This document shows, one piece after another, positions 36,729-45,790 of a stretch of 64,000 nucleotides of DNA. Every line of letters starts with the position of its first letter. The first letter of the stretch is position 1. The notes beneath the pieces are model-generated. The model was not told the origin of the DNA. It was given only the letters and a program-made list of their open reading frames with translations, and ran no database searches. The stretch comes from Pseudomonadota bacterium (GTDB lineage Bacteria; Pseudomonadota; Alphaproteobacteria; Rhizobiales; Xanthobacteraceae). Location: positions 62,001-126,000 of the forward strand of contig JAEYAW010000035.1 of the NCBI GenBank assembly GCA_023404675.1. The letters are read 5' to 3'. The position numbers were made by a program, and so were the translations under genes.

Positions 36729-37676
36729 ATGAACTGGGCCTGGGCCAATTCCATTGATCAGCTGTGGCGTTCGCCAGCGTTTCCCATGTGGATGACGCTG
36801 GCTGCTGCGGCGTTTTTCGCGCTGGTGCTGCTGATCACCCTGGTGCGGGCCGAAAAATCGGTCGCCAACGGCGCGCTGACGGTGATCACGCTGCTGGCGA
36901 TCGCGATCGCGATCACGTCGCTGATCCGCAGCTTCGATGCCGGACGCGCCGGAGTTCCCCAGACCGCTGTCGCCAGTCAGGTTCCCGCGCTGGCCTGCCT
37001 CGATGGCATCGCCGGCGACAATGTCGAGGCAGCCTGCGAGAGGGTGATATTCGGTTCGGCCGAGACGACGGCGGCAGCCGTCTCCTATACGGCCGCGCAA
37101 CTCACGCGCCTGAGCGCGTTCGGTCCGGCGCGACCGGGGCAGGCGGCGCCCTCCGATCTGGCCACGCTGCGCCGGACGCTGGAGCGGGACCGCTATGGCC
37201 TCGTCGCGCAGGTTCTGACTGTCCGCGACGGCTGCACGCCCGCGCTGTGTGCCGCGTTCTCCTCGTTCGCGGACAGCAGCCGCATCGTCGCCAACATGAA
37301 CGAGCACGCCTACGACAATCTGGTGGGCCGCGCGATGCTGGCCTGGTCGACCTCGGCGGGCACCGTCGCATCGGGCGCCGCGATGACGGAACCCGGCGCG
37401 CTGCCGATGGCGGCCCCCTCCGTGCCGACGGGCAAGCCGACGACCATCGATTTTCCGACCGCGAACTCGATCCCGCCGGTCAACATCATGAATCCCGAGC
37501 CGGTGAAAAACGCACCGGCGGCCGCCGCGCCGTCGCCGGCGGCGAGCAATGCCCATGCGGCCGTGCCGGCACCTCAGCCCGCGCCCAGGCAGCCCCGCGC
37601 GCCTTCTGCACAGAAATCGCGTCCGGCCGCGCCGACCCAGCTTGCCCCGCCGCCAGCCCAGGCCGATGATAACTGA
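36729..37676 (+). CDS. Hypothetical membrane protein with Ala/Pro-rich tail
   Basis: A 315-residue protein with two N-terminal helices (FPMWMTLAAAAFFALVLLIT and GALTVITLLAIAIAITSLI). A central domain (about 75-215) contains paired cysteines (LACLDG, AACERV, GCTPALCAAF), and the C-terminal 90 residues are rich in Ala, Pro and Gln. Topology suggests a periplasmic central domain. No family is recognised. A GTG at 36723 is an alternative start two codons earlier. Confidence 0.75.
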   Translation: MNWAWANSIDQLWRSPAFPMWMTLAAAAFFALVLLITLVRAEKSVANGALTVITLLAIAIAITSLIRSFDAGRAGVPQTAVASQVPALACLDGIAGDNVEAACERVIFGSAETTAAAVSYTAAQLTRLSAFGPARPGQAAPSDLATLRRTLERDRYGLVAQVLTVRDGCTPALCAAFSSFADSSRIVANMNEHAYDNLVGRAMLAWSTSAGTVASGAAMTEPGALPMAAPSVPTGKPTTIDFPTANSIPPVNIMNPEPVKNAPAAAAPSPAASNAHAAVPAPQPAPRQPRAPSAQKSRPAAPTQLAPPPAQADDN

Positions 37677-37717
37677 TCATCCCGATACGCTGCGCCGGAC
37701 CACGTTCGCCTGACCTC

Positions 37718-38140
37718 ATGCCGCTTCACCTGATCAAACTCTGCGTCGGCTGCGACTCGGTCAAGGAGCTGAAAGGCTGGGTTGCCGACCGCAAACGCGC
37801 CGCCACGCGCCACGTTCACGTGACGCGCATGACGCCGAAGCGGGACGCCGAACTGCTCGATGGCGGATCGCTGTACTGGGTGATCCGCGGCGAGATCGCC
37901 GCGCGCCAGAAACTGCTGGCGATCGAGCCGTTTCGCGATGGCGAGGGGATCGGCCGCTGCGGGCTGGTGCTGGAGCCGCAGGTGATTTCGGTCTCGCCGC
38001 GCCCGATGCGGCCGTTCCAGGGATGGCGCTATCTGCAGGCCAAGGACGCGCCGCCGGATCTCGGCAAATCGGCGGCTTCCGGTCTGGAGGCCATGCCGGA
38101 GCCGATGCGGCGCGAACTGCGCGAACTCGGCCTGCTCTGA
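37718..38140 (+). CDS. DUF1489-family protein
   Basis: A 140-residue cytosolic protein beginning MPLHLIKLCVGCDSVKEL, with HVTRMTPKR, GSLYWVIRGEIAARQKLL and the closing GWRYLQAKDAPPDL. These match the alphaproteobacterial DUF1489 family, whose function is unknown. It starts 41 bp after the preceding gene. Confidence 0.88.
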   Translation: MPLHLIKLCVGCDSVKELKGWVADRKRAATRHVHVTRMTPKRDAELLDGGSLYWVIRGEIAARQKLLAIEPFRDGEGIGRCGLVLEPQVISVSPRPMRPFQGWRYLQAKDAPPDLGKSAASGLEAMPEPMRRELRELGLL

Positions 38141-38143
38141 CAG

Positions 38144-38190
38144 AGCGTTTTCAACCGAAGCGGATACCGGCTCGCGTGAAGAAAATGCGC
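38144..38190. repeat. Dispersed 47-bp intergenic repeat, copy C (reverse orientation)
   Basis: Read on the minus strand it gives GCGCATTTTCTTCACGCGAG, then CCGGTATCCGCTTCGGTTGAAAACGCT, closely matching copy A. It lies between convergent genes. Confidence 0.75.
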
Positions 38191-38209
38191 CAAATCAAAA
38201 ATTGGCGCA
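38186..38209. terminator. Bidirectional hairpin between DUF1489 and panC
   Basis: TGCGCCAA (38186-38193) pairs with TTGGCGCA (38202-38209) around an AT-rich loop. It overlaps the end of repeat copy C and abuts the panC stop. Confidence 0.65.
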
Positions 38210-38210
38210 G

Positions 38211-39074
38211 TTACACCTTCACGTTGTCGATCAGCCGGGTTTTGCCGATCCTGGCCGCGACCAGCAGCCGGGCCGGGGCCTTCGACAGCGTCGCGAGCGG
38301 GGCCAGCGTCTGGGCGTCGCGCAGTTCGAGATAGTCCAGCGCGAAGCCGGCCCGGCTGATCGCCTCGATGCCTTCCGCCAGCGCGGCGGCGGGCTCCTCG
38401 CCGGCGCGGCAGCGCGAGGCGGACTGCTTCAGAACGCGATAGAGCACGGGCGCGGCCGCGCGCTCGTCGGGCGAGAGGTAGACGTTGCGCGAGGACATCG
38501 CCAGCCCGTCGCGCTCGCGCACCACCGGCGCGCCGATGACCTGCACCCCGAGATCGAGATCGCGTGCCATCTGCCGGACCACGGCCAGTTGCTGGAAATC
38601 CTTCTCGCCGAAAATCGCGAAATCCGGCCGGACCTGCGTGAACAGCTTGGTCACGACCGTCGCCACGCCGCCGAAGAAGTGCGGCCGGAAGCGGTCTTCC
38701 AGATCCACCCTGGCCGGTCCCTCCGGCGCGACGCGGGTGGCGAATTCGGGCGGATACATCACCTCGGCCGAGGGATTCCAGATCAGGTCGACGCCTTCCG
38801 CCGCCAGCTTGGCCGCATCGGCCTTGAAGGTGCGGGGATAGGAGCCGAAATCCTCGGTCGGCGCGAACTGGGCGGGATTGACGAAGATCGAGACGACGAC
38901 GCGTCTGGCGCGCCGCTTCGCCAGCCGCACGAGCGCCAGATGTCCGTCGTGGAGCGCGCCCATGGTCGGCACCAGCGCGAGGGTCGCCTTGCGTTCGCGC
39001 AAGGTCTCCGTCGCGCGCCGGAGCGCGGGAAGGGTGCGGGCGACGTTCAGTTTGCGCGGCTTTGGGGAGGGCAT
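38211..39074 (-). CDS. panC: Pantothenate synthetase
   Basis: PanC joins pantoate and beta-alanine with ATP to make pantothenate, the coenzyme A precursor. The 287 residues show the ATP-binding motif MGALHDGHLALV with His42 and His45, VSIFVNPAQFAPTEDF, FGGVATVVTKLF, IFGEKDFQQL and the mobile loop AMSSRNVYLS. The ATG at 39074 follows CCCTCC-complement GGAGG-like sequence poorly, but it gives the family N-terminus. It is divergent from mipZ over 192 bp. panB is not adjacent. Confidence 0.95.
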   Translation of the reverse strand: MPSPKPRKLNVARTLPALRRATETLRERKATLALVPTMGALHDGHLALVRLAKRRARRVVVSIFVNPAQFAPTEDFGSYPRTFKADAAKLAAEGVDLIWNPSAEVMYPPEFATRVAPEGPARVDLEDRFRPHFFGGVATVVTKLFTQVRPDFAIFGEKDFQQLAVVRQMARDLDLGVQVIGAPVVRERDGLAMSSRNVYLSPDERAAAPVLYRVLKQSASRCRAGEEPAAALAEGIEAISRAGFALDYLELRDAQTLAPLATLSKAPARLLVAARIGKTRLIDNVKV

Positions 39075-39203
39075 GAAGGACCAGCGTGGGAATGCGGACG
39101 ACGTCGGCGAGTCTCTATCAGGGCTGCCTGGAGCAGCAAAGTATTCCGGCTGCCGGGACGGGCGATTCATCATGAGCCGGGATTTGTCGGTCCGCGTCTT
39201 GCG

Positions 39204-39218
39204 TTTACCATCGATTAA
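39204..39218 (+). promoter_or_regulatory. CtrA-like site in the mipZ upstream region
   Basis: TTTA-N7-TTAA (39204-39218) matches the CtrA consensus at 7 of 8 fixed bases, 48 bp before the mipZ ATG. Two GANTC sites, the CcrM methylation target, lie at 39109-39113 and 39164-39168 in the same gap. Confidence 0.5.
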
Positions 39219-39266
39219 GCTTGACCGCCCTGAGCGTCCGATCTGAGATGCCGGAGGAGGACAGGG

Positions 39267-40190
39267 ATGCTGGTTCAGGCAACAAGCGGGCGGCCCGGGG
39301 TGGCTCACGTCATCGTCGTGGGCAACGAAAAGGGCGGATCGGGCAAGTCGACCACCGCGTTTCATATTGCCGTTGCCCTGCTGAAGGCGGGCCAGCGGGT
39401 CGCGACCATTGATCTCGACAGCCGGCAGCGCTCCCTGACGCGCTCGTTCGACAATCGCAGGGCCTGGGCCCATCGCGTCGGCCGTGAGCTCGAATTGCCG
39501 CACCATATCTGTATCGCGCCCGGCGACAGCATGCAGATCGCCGACAACGAGGCGAAGGAGTGCGAGGCGTTCATGACGGCGGTCGGCGCGGTCGAAAGCG
39601 CCGCCGATTTCATCGTCATCGATACGCCCGGCACGGACAGCTATCTGATGCGCCTTGCGCATTCGGTCGCCGACACGCTGGTGACGCCGATCAACGACAG
39701 CTTCGTGGACTTCGACATGCTGGGACAGGTCGATCCGGAAACGCTGCGTGTGCTCGGGGAAGGGCAATACGCCACCATGGTCCGCGAGGCCCGCCGCAAG
39801 CGTCGCCAGATCGATGGCGCGACCACCGACTGGATCGTGGTGCGCAACCGCCTCAGCGAGAACGGGCCGCGGACCCGCCAGGTGATCGCGCGGGCGCTGA
39901 AGGAACTTGCCGCCTCCCTCGGGTTCCGGCCCGCCGACGGTCTGGCAGAGCGAGTCGTCTACCGCGAGTTCTTTCCCCGGGGGCTGACGGCTCTGGACGA
40001 CCTCGACGGGCTGCTGCTGGGGCGGACGCCAAGCCTCGGGCACCTTGGTGCTCGCGAGGAGGTGAACAGTTTTTTGCGTCAGCTCAGATTGCCGCTGGAC
40101 GAGCGTGGCCGCCGGCGGGCCGCCAACCGCGCCGAATGGTCCGCGCGTGCCCGCACGCCGCTGGAATTGCAGGACATTTTTGATTCGTGA
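39267..40190 (+). CDS. mipZ: Cell-division plane positioning ATPase MipZ
   Basis: MipZ is a ParA-type ATPase that forms a gradient from the ParB-bound pole and blocks FtsZ polymerisation away from midcell. The 307 residues carry the deviant Walker A motif VVGNEKGGSGKST (18-30), the Walker B region FIVIDTPGTDSYLMRLAH and the family-specific stretch NDSFVDFDMLGQVDPETL. The C-terminal YREFFPRGLTALDDL also matches Caulobacter MipZ. GGAGGAGG precedes the ATG. It is the sole division-site regulator visible here. Confidence 0.93.
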   Translation: MLVQATSGRPGVAHVIVVGNEKGGSGKSTTAFHIAVALLKAGQRVATIDLDSRQRSLTRSFDNRRAWAHRVGRELELPHHICIAPGDSMQIADNEAKECEAFMTAVGAVESAADFIVIDTPGTDSYLMRLAHSVADTLVTPINDSFVDFDMLGQVDPETLRVLGEGQYATMVREARRKRRQIDGATTDWIVVRNRLSENGPRTRQVIARALKELAASLGFRPADGLAERVVYREFFPRGLTALDDLDGLLLGRTPSLGHLGAREEVNSFLRQLRLPLDERGRRRAANRAEWSARARTPLELQDIFDS

Positions 40191-40402
40191 CGCCCGGGAG
40201 GATGAGGCCCTCCGGGGTGGCGTCAGAAAACCGCTGCGCGGATCGCCTTATCGCAGAGCAAAAACTTTCGCCAGCGCGCTGCGATGCACAAGAACATATC
40301 AGAAAGTTCACAATATTTGGTCTTTAATCACCTGGGCGTTATCGATATCTATGGGGGTGAGCGGTAATTGCGTTACTCTGATGACGTGAGGCTGGTTCGG
40401 AA

Positions 40403-41260
40403 ATGAAGCGTATACTTCTCGCTCTCGCTGCGGTGGTTGCGGTCGTCGGGATCGGATACGTCTCGGCGAGCAAGTGGCTGATCCGTCACGAAACCTTCGC
40501 CTGGGTCGACAAGTCGCGCGACCGGCCGGTGACGGTGGACATCGCCGTGCGCCGTGACGCCGAGATGAAGGCCATGGCGGGCATGCGGACGCTTCCCGTG
40601 GCGGTCATCAACCACGGCAATACCGTGAAGAACACCGAATACTCGTTCCTGGCGAACGTGATGGCGGCGCGGGGCTATCTCGTGGTCAGCATCCAGCACG
40701 ATCTGCCGAGCGACCCGCCGCTGTCGCAGGCGGGCTGGCCCTATGTCGGCCGGCTGCCGGTCTATGAGCGCGGCGTGCAGAACATCATGTTCGCTGTCGC
40801 GGAGCTGAAGAAGATCGAGCCGAATGCCGACTACGACGATCTGACCATGATCGGGCACTCCAACGGCGGCGACATCTCCATGTTCTTTGCCGGGCAGCAT
40901 CCCGATATGGTCGCCAAGGTCGTGACGCTGGACAATCTGCGCGTGCCGTTCCTGATGAACAGCAAGGCGAAGATTCTGTCGTTCCGCTCCAACGACTGGA
41001 AGCCGGACGCCGGCGTCGTGCCGAGCGACGAATTGTGCAAGGAAGCCGGTATCGAGGTCGTGCGGACCGACGCCCAGCACACCGATATGAGCGATCGCGG
41101 ACCCGAGAAGGTCAAGGAGAAGATCGCCGCGCTGCTCGACCAGTTCGTCGACAAGGTCGACAGCATCAAGTCGAAGGTCAAGGGCGAGAGCAGGGACAAG
41201 GGACCGGCCGGCACCACCGAACCGCGCTCGATGGCTGGATACACCCCGGTCACGCCGTGA
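40403..41260 (+). CDS. Membrane-anchored alpha/beta hydrolase
   Basis: A 285-residue protein with an N-terminal hydrophobic anchor (RILLALAAVVAVVGIGYV). An alpha/beta hydrolase core has nucleophile Ser in TMIGHSNGGDISMF, a candidate acid after VVTLDNLRVPF and a candidate His in RTDAQHTDMSD. The C-terminus is Lys/Asp-rich and coiled. The substrate is unknown. It is followed by a strong terminator. The 212 bp upstream, after mipZ, shows no further gene. Confidence 0.82.
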   Translation: MKRILLALAAVVAVVGIGYVSASKWLIRHETFAWVDKSRDRPVTVDIAVRRDAEMKAMAGMRTLPVAVINHGNTVKNTEYSFLANVMAARGYLVVSIQHDLPSDPPLSQAGWPYVGRLPVYERGVQNIMFAVAELKKIEPNADYDDLTMIGHSNGGDISMFFAGQHPDMVAKVVTLDNLRVPFLMNSKAKILSFRSNDWKPDAGVVPSDELCKEAGIEVVRTDAQHTDMSDRGPEKVKEKIAALLDQFVDKVDSIKSKVKGESRDKGPAGTTEPRSMAGYTPVTP

Positions 41261-41285
41261 GGCGCGACAGAACAGTCGGGTTGCG

Positions 41286-41317
41286 AAGGCCCTCGCCGGA
41301 ACGGCGGGGGCCTTTTT
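41286..41317 (+). terminator. Rho-independent terminator after the hydrolase gene
   Basis: AAGGCCCTCGCCG pairs with CGGCGGGGGCCTT (one mismatch) around GAA, followed by TTTCTT. Confidence 0.85.
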
Positions 41318-41452
41318 CTTGGTTCCGTTTTGGTTCCGTTCCTTGGTTTCGTCTTTCCTGCGGCGGATCGCGGCGTGGCCTGTCGCGCCCGGCAATCCGC
41401 AGCTTTTGATCCGCAGTCATTGACATGATCGGATCGCCGCCACATCTCGGCG

Positions 41453-42232
41453 GTGTCACGGGCAATTTGCGAGGCAGTCATTTCACGCAATCCACTGGAT
41501 GAGACTCGAACGCGTCGCCCCGCTCCGCCTGCCGATGACAGATCCGGCGCGCTTTCGACGTCCGGAGAGATCGCGGCATTCCTTGCGCGGACGAAAGCCA
41601 TGCCCGTGGAGAACCCGGCAGGGACGACGGCTGGCGGGCGGCTGATCTTCGCGCTCGACGCGACCATGAGCCGGCAGCCGACCTGGGACATGGCCTGCGA
41701 GCTGCAGGCGGACATGTTCGGCGAGGCCGCGGCGATTGGCGGGCTCAACGTTCGCCTCGTCTACTACCGCGGCCTGAATGAGTGCCGGGCCAGCCGATGG
41801 GTGTCCGACGCAGGCGAGCTCGCCCGGCTGATGCAGAAGATACACGTGGCGGGGGGCCACACCCAGATCGGACGCGTCTTGTCCGAGACCCGCCGCGAGG
41901 CGGTGGCGGCGGGCGTGCGCGCGCTGGTGTTCGTCGGCGACGCGATGGAAGAGAACGTCGATGATTTGTGTGCCACCGCCGGCGAGCTCGGCCTGCTGAA
42001 GGTGCCGGTCTTCATGTTCCAGGAGGGGGCCGATCCCGGCACCGAATCGGCGTTCCGGGAGATCGCGCGGCTGAGCGGCGGTGCATGGTGCCGTTTTGAT
42101 CCGGGGGCTGCAGCCCAGTTGCGTGATCTGCTGCGCGCGGTCGCGGCTTACGCCGCCGGAGGGCAGCGCGCGCTGGCTCGCCTCGCGCAGTCCGGCGGAC
42201 GGGCGCAGTTCCTGCTCAGCCAGATGCGGTGA
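41453..42232 (+). CDS. VWA-domain protein
   Basis: A 259-residue cytosolic protein with a von Willebrand A fold from about residue 60. The metal site region is FALDATMSRQPTWD, a DxTxS-type MIDAS. Other conserved segments are VYYRGLNECRASRW, GGHTQIGRVL and ALVFVGDAMEENVDDL. The GTG at 41453 is a tentative start, and the ATG at about 41600 would remove 49 residues before the domain. It is followed 80 bp later by a DnaJ-domain gene, an arrangement I recall from related genomes. Function unknown. Confidence 0.82.
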   Translation: MSRAICEAVISRNPLDETRTRRPAPPADDRSGALSTSGEIAAFLARTKAMPVENPAGTTAGGRLIFALDATMSRQPTWDMACELQADMFGEAAAIGGLNVRLVYYRGLNECRASRWVSDAGELARLMQKIHVAGGHTQIGRVLSETRREAVAAGVRALVFVGDAMEENVDDLCATAGELGLLKVPVFMFQEGADPGTESAFREIARLSGGAWCRFDPGAAAQLRDLLRAVAAYAAGGQRALARLAQSGGRAQFLLSQMR

Positions 42233-42312
42233 GAGCTGCGGTCTTCGGCAGTCGACGTCGCTGCGACGTGTGATCCCGTGGACAATTGCGCGGAGTGACC
42301 TAACGTGACGCC

Positions 42313-43020
42313 ATGCCCACGCTGATCGCCGGTATCGTTGCAGTCGCCCTGATCTATGCCGCCCTGAATGTCCTGAAGGGGGCCGATCCGAAATTTCTCG
42401 CGCGCGTCATCAAGATCGGCGGCGGCGTGATCGCACTTGCGATGGCGGCGTTCGTCGGCATCCGGGGCCAGCTCGCCGTCGCCATTCCGCTCGGTGTGTT
42501 CGGCGCCGGGCTTCTGGGCTGGGCTCCCTTCGGCGCCTCGGGTTTCAGCAACTGGGGCGGCGGCCGCTCAAGCGGCAAGACGTCGCGCGTCCGGTCGTCC
42601 TTCATCGACATGACGATGGACCACGACACCGGCCGGTTGAGCGGCACGATCATCGCCGGGCGGCATGCGGGCCAGTCGCTCGATGCGTTCGACCTGCCGC
42701 AGCTTGCAGCCCTGATGTCCGATTTCGACGTGGAAAGTCAGGCGTTACTTGAAAGCTATCTGGACCGCCGGTTTCCCGCCTGGCGTGAGAACGCGCAGGG
42801 CAATGCGGCAGGTAGGAACGGAGGCAGGGCGTCGTCCGGAAAAATGACGGACGAGGAAGCCTATCAGATCCTTGGCCTGCAACCGGGCGCGGGACGGGAC
42901 GATATTACCCGCGCGCACCGATCCCTCATGAAGAAACTGCATCCCGACCAAGGGGGGTCGACATACCTGGCTGCCCGGGTGAACGAGGCCAAGGACACTC
43001 TTCTTCGCACGCATCTCTAG
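42313..43020 (+). CDS. Membrane protein with C-terminal J domain
   Basis: A 235-residue protein with two or three N-terminal helices (IAGIVAVALIYAALNVL, VIALAMAAFVGI, VAIPLGVFGAGLLGW), a middle cytosolic region and a C-terminal J domain. There DEEAYQILGLQPGAGRDDI leads to KKLHPDQGGS with the HPD motif that stimulates DnaK ATPase. The inverted order (J domain last) is that of DjlA-like and mitochondrial Pam18-like proteins. It likely recruits DnaK to the membrane. Confidence 0.87.
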   Translation: MPTLIAGIVAVALIYAALNVLKGADPKFLARVIKIGGGVIALAMAAFVGIRGQLAVAIPLGVFGAGLLGWAPFGASGFSNWGGGRSSGKTSRVRSSFIDMTMDHDTGRLSGTIIAGRHAGQSLDAFDLPQLAALMSDFDVESQALLESYLDRRFPAWRENAQGNAAGRNGGRASSGKMTDEEAYQILGLQPGAGRDDITRAHRSLMKKLHPDQGGSTYLAARVNEAKDTLLRTHL

Positions 43021-43201
43021 ACGAACTCCGGCACGCAACGCTACGCCACAGGCAGCCGGCCGCTCTGTCGAAACATCCCTGATCCTGGATCGCCGCGCGC
43101 GCATCGACTGACAGGCGAGGCCGCGCGCCGTGAACCGGTGCCGCCGCCATTGTTTTCAATGTGCGGGCGACAACCGGATGCTAACGATAAAATCTTGCGA
43201 A

Positions 43202-44992
43202 TTAGTTCTTGATGGCGATGCAGGAGAAATCCGAGCGCTTGAGCGCGCGGCAAACCGCCTCGGCTTCGCTGCGTTCGAACCCGCCGGCGAAGCGCGCGCG
43301 ATAGAGCGTCTTCTCGCCCTTCGCGACAGGCTCGGTGAACGGCTCGGCCTTGCTCAGCAGGCCGTGGGCACGGTCGCGTGCGGCTTCGAGGCGGGCGCGG
43401 GCCTGATCTTCGTTTTCAAGCGCGCCGATCTGAACGATCCAGCCCGAGTGAGCCACCGATCGCGCGGCGGCCGCCGGTTTGATCGCGCCGTTCTGCTGAA
43501 CCAGCGCGGTTGCGGTGTTGCTGCCGGCCGAGGCCATGGCGTTGTTCACCGAGGATGCCGGAAGCACGCCCAGAACCCCCTGGCCGGTGCCGTGATTGGC
43601 GGGCTGCTGAGGCGGCATGGCGCTGCGTCCGCCGCCGATCGACTGGGAGGCGTCGCTGGCGGCCGTCGTGCGCGGCTGATCCTGAACGGCGCTGCCCGGC
43701 GCTGCGACGGGCACGGTCGGAGAGACTGATGCGACCTTCACCTGCGGGGCGCGGACCTGAAGCGTTTTCACACGAACGGGCGTGATCGGGGCAGAAGAGC
43801 CGGGGACCGCCGCCATTGTCGGCTCCGACGAGACGACGCCGCTTGTCATCGGGGCGGGGGCAGGCTTGGGCTGGGGAGTCGGAATGGAGGTGGCCTCGAT
43901 GGCGGCGGGAGGAGGAGCAATCGAGCGCGTGACAGGCGTGGGCAACGGCATCGGCACGGGTTTGGCGCTCTCCGCCGAGGCCACCTGAACGGCGCCCTGA
44001 ACCTGAATGGTCTGCGCTGGCCGGTTCGACTTCTCGTCATCGGCGTCGGCCAGCGCCGTGTTGGCCGGGTTGCGCTCGGAAATCGCCGCAACGGTGCGGC
44101 GCGTCGCGCCTTCCTCGATATGTTCGGCCAGCAGGCTGCGCATCTTCGCATCGCGCGCGCCGCCGCTGCGGCCGCCGAGAACGACCCCGACCAGATGCCG
44201 GTTGCCTCTGCGGATCGATGTCACGAGGTTGAAGCCGGACGCGCGCGTATAGCCGGTCTTGATGCCGTCGACGCCTTCCACCGATCCGATCAGACGGTTG
44301 TGATTGCGGATATTCTGGCCGCGGTAATTGAACGAGGCCGTGGCGAAGTAGCGGTAGTGGCGGGGGAAGCGGTCCTGGATCGCCCGGCCGAGGGTCGACT
44401 GGTCGCGGGCCGTGGTGATCTGGCTGTCGTTCGGAAGGCCCGACGCGTTGCGGTAAACCGTCCGCGTCATGCCGAGCGCGCGCGCCTTGCGCGTCATCAT
44501 TCTGGCGAAGGAATCCTCATCGCCCCCGATGGCTTCGGCGATCACGACCGCAGCATCGTTCGCCGAGCGCGTCACGAGGCCCTTGATGGCGTCTTCCACC
44601 CGCAGCGTCTGCCCAGGGCGCAGCCCAAGTTTGGTGGGCGCCTGCCTTGAGGCGAACTCGGACACTTCCAGTTCGGAATCGAGTTTCAGTCGCCCGGCCT
44701 CGATCTGCTCGAACAGCAAATACAGCGTCATGATCTTGGTCAGGGACGCGGGATGCCGGGGCGCGTCGGCGTTCGACGACTGAAGGACGGCTCCGGAATT
44801 GGCGTCGACGATGATCGAGGCAAATGCCGGATTGTAAGCCGAGCGATCGACCTTGCGCGCATGATGCGTGCGATGCTTGGAACGTTTACGCGCATCGGCC
44901 GTGTCGGTCGTTACGATAACGGCGAAACTCAGCGTGGCGAGGCCCAGAAAACAGTAACGGAGCGCTCGGGGAGCAGAGGTGATGCGAAGCAT
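43202..44992 (-). CDS. D-alanyl-D-alanine carboxypeptidase with C-terminal SPOR domain
   Basis: A 596-residue exported penicillin-binding protein. A signal/anchor (YCFLGLATLSFAVIVTT) precedes the peptidase domain, with Ser83 and Lys86 in SLTK, the SAN motif in TRSANDAAVV and KTG in IKTGYTRASG. It trims the terminal D-Ala from peptidoglycan stems. Then a long Pro/Ala/Val-rich linker (about 320-510) leads to a SPOR-like domain (WIVQIGALENEDQARARLEA) that binds denuded glycan at the septum. This suggests recruitment to the division site. It is convergent with the J-domain gene. Confidence 0.93.
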   Translation of the reverse strand: MLRITSAPRALRYCFLGLATLSFAVIVTTDTADARKRSKHRTHHARKVDRSAYNPAFASIIVDANSGAVLQSSNADAPRHPASLTKIMTLYLLFEQIEAGRLKLDSELEVSEFASRQAPTKLGLRPGQTLRVEDAIKGLVTRSANDAAVVIAEAIGGDEDSFARMMTRKARALGMTRTVYRNASGLPNDSQITTARDQSTLGRAIQDRFPRHYRYFATASFNYRGQNIRNHNRLIGSVEGVDGIKTGYTRASGFNLVTSIRRGNRHLVGVVLGGRSGGARDAKMRSLLAEHIEEGATRRTVAAISERNPANTALADADDEKSNRPAQTIQVQGAVQVASAESAKPVPMPLPTPVTRSIAPPPAAIEATSIPTPQPKPAPAPMTSGVVSSEPTMAAVPGSSAPITPVRVKTLQVRAPQVKVASVSPTVPVAAPGSAVQDQPRTTAASDASQSIGGGRSAMPPQQPANHGTGQGVLGVLPASSVNNAMASAGSNTATALVQQNGAIKPAAAARSVAHSGWIVQIGALENEDQARARLEAARDRAHGLLSKAEPFTEPVAKGEKTLYRARFAGGFERSEAEAVCRALKRSDFSCIAIKN

Positions 44993-45383
44993 GGACTTCC
45001 CCGTCTGATGTCCAAGTTATTCACCGGCCCGTGAGGCTAAATTATGCTCGCGAGGGCGAAAGCTCGCGGTGTTCAGCAGCGGTCGGGAACATTCGCCGGG
45101 GATCGAAGCGAGAAAGGCGAGTTTCACCAAGCGCATGCTGGAAGCAACGCGTGCGGATGACGTCCTCAAGGTAGCCGGTGCGGGGTTTCGAAATCCTTAA
45201 GCAAGTGTTGCGCTGCACGTGAAATATTGAATGCAATTGACAATTGTGCAATGCACAATTTTCTTGACGCCTCTGGTGCGCTGCACTAATTTTGGGCGCG
45301 AGGGTGCCCGAATAGTCAGTTGCACCGTCGTGCCCGAGCAGCTTAAGGGCGCATACCGTCACGTGTGGGGAAAGGTCTAGGCG
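44993..45383. other. 390-bp divergent gap between carboxypeptidase and phasin
   Basis: No gene is supported. It carries the phasin promoter and 19-bp palindrome. A second related word (GCGCTGCAC) occurs twice near 45210 and 45279. The part nearer the carboxypeptidase contains no element I can name. Confidence 0.5.
45242..45292 (+). promoter_or_regulatory. Phasin promoter with 19-bp palindromic operator
   Basis: AATTGTGCAATGCACAATT (45242-45260) is a perfect dyad with a single central base. Immediately after it TTGACG (45264-45269) and TAATTT (45287-45292) are spaced 17 bp apart, a good sigma-70 promoter. The phasin regulator PhaR binds TGC-rich dyads in other alphaproteobacteria, so this is a candidate PhaR site (inference). 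Confidence 0.65.
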
Positions 45384-45725
45384 ATGATAAAAGTTGAGGA
45401 CTTCCAGCAATACGGCAAGGATCAGTACGAGGCCGCCGTTTCTTCGGTCAGCTCGCTGACCAAGGGTTTCCAGGCCATCGCGGCGTCGCTCGGCGATTAC
45501 ACCAAGAAGTCGTTCGAGGACGGCAACTCGTTCGTCGAGAAGCTGACGGGCGTCAAGTCGTTCGACAAGGCTGTCGAGCTGCAGAGCGAGTACACCAAGT
45601 CGGCTTACGAGGCGTTCGTGGCCGAGGCCCAGAAGATCGGCGAGATCTATTCCGGTCTGGCCAAGGAAGCTTACAAGCCGTTCGAGAGCTACGTTTCGAA
45701 GATGACGCCTCCGGCCGCGCACTAA
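45384..45725 (+). CDS. Phasin family protein
   Basis: A 113-residue amphipathic helical protein that coats polyhydroxybutyrate granules. The phasin pattern is clear: DFQQYGKDQYEAAVSSVSSL, FQAIAASLGDYTKKSFEDG, LQSEYTKSAYEAFVAEAQKI. No signal or membrane segment. Strong promoter, palindromic operator and a terminator make it a single-gene unit. Granule synthase genes are not in the window. Confidence 0.93.
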   Translation: MIKVEDFQQYGKDQYEAAVSSVSSLTKGFQAIAASLGDYTKKSFEDGNSFVEKLTGVKSFDKAVELQSEYTKSAYEAFVAEAQKIGEIYSGLAKEAYKPFESYVSKMTPPAAH

Positions 45726-45790
45726 GCCCCGATCCCGCCCGACGGAGCAAGTGCTGGCGGGACGACTGCGCTGGTCATTCGAAGGTTACG

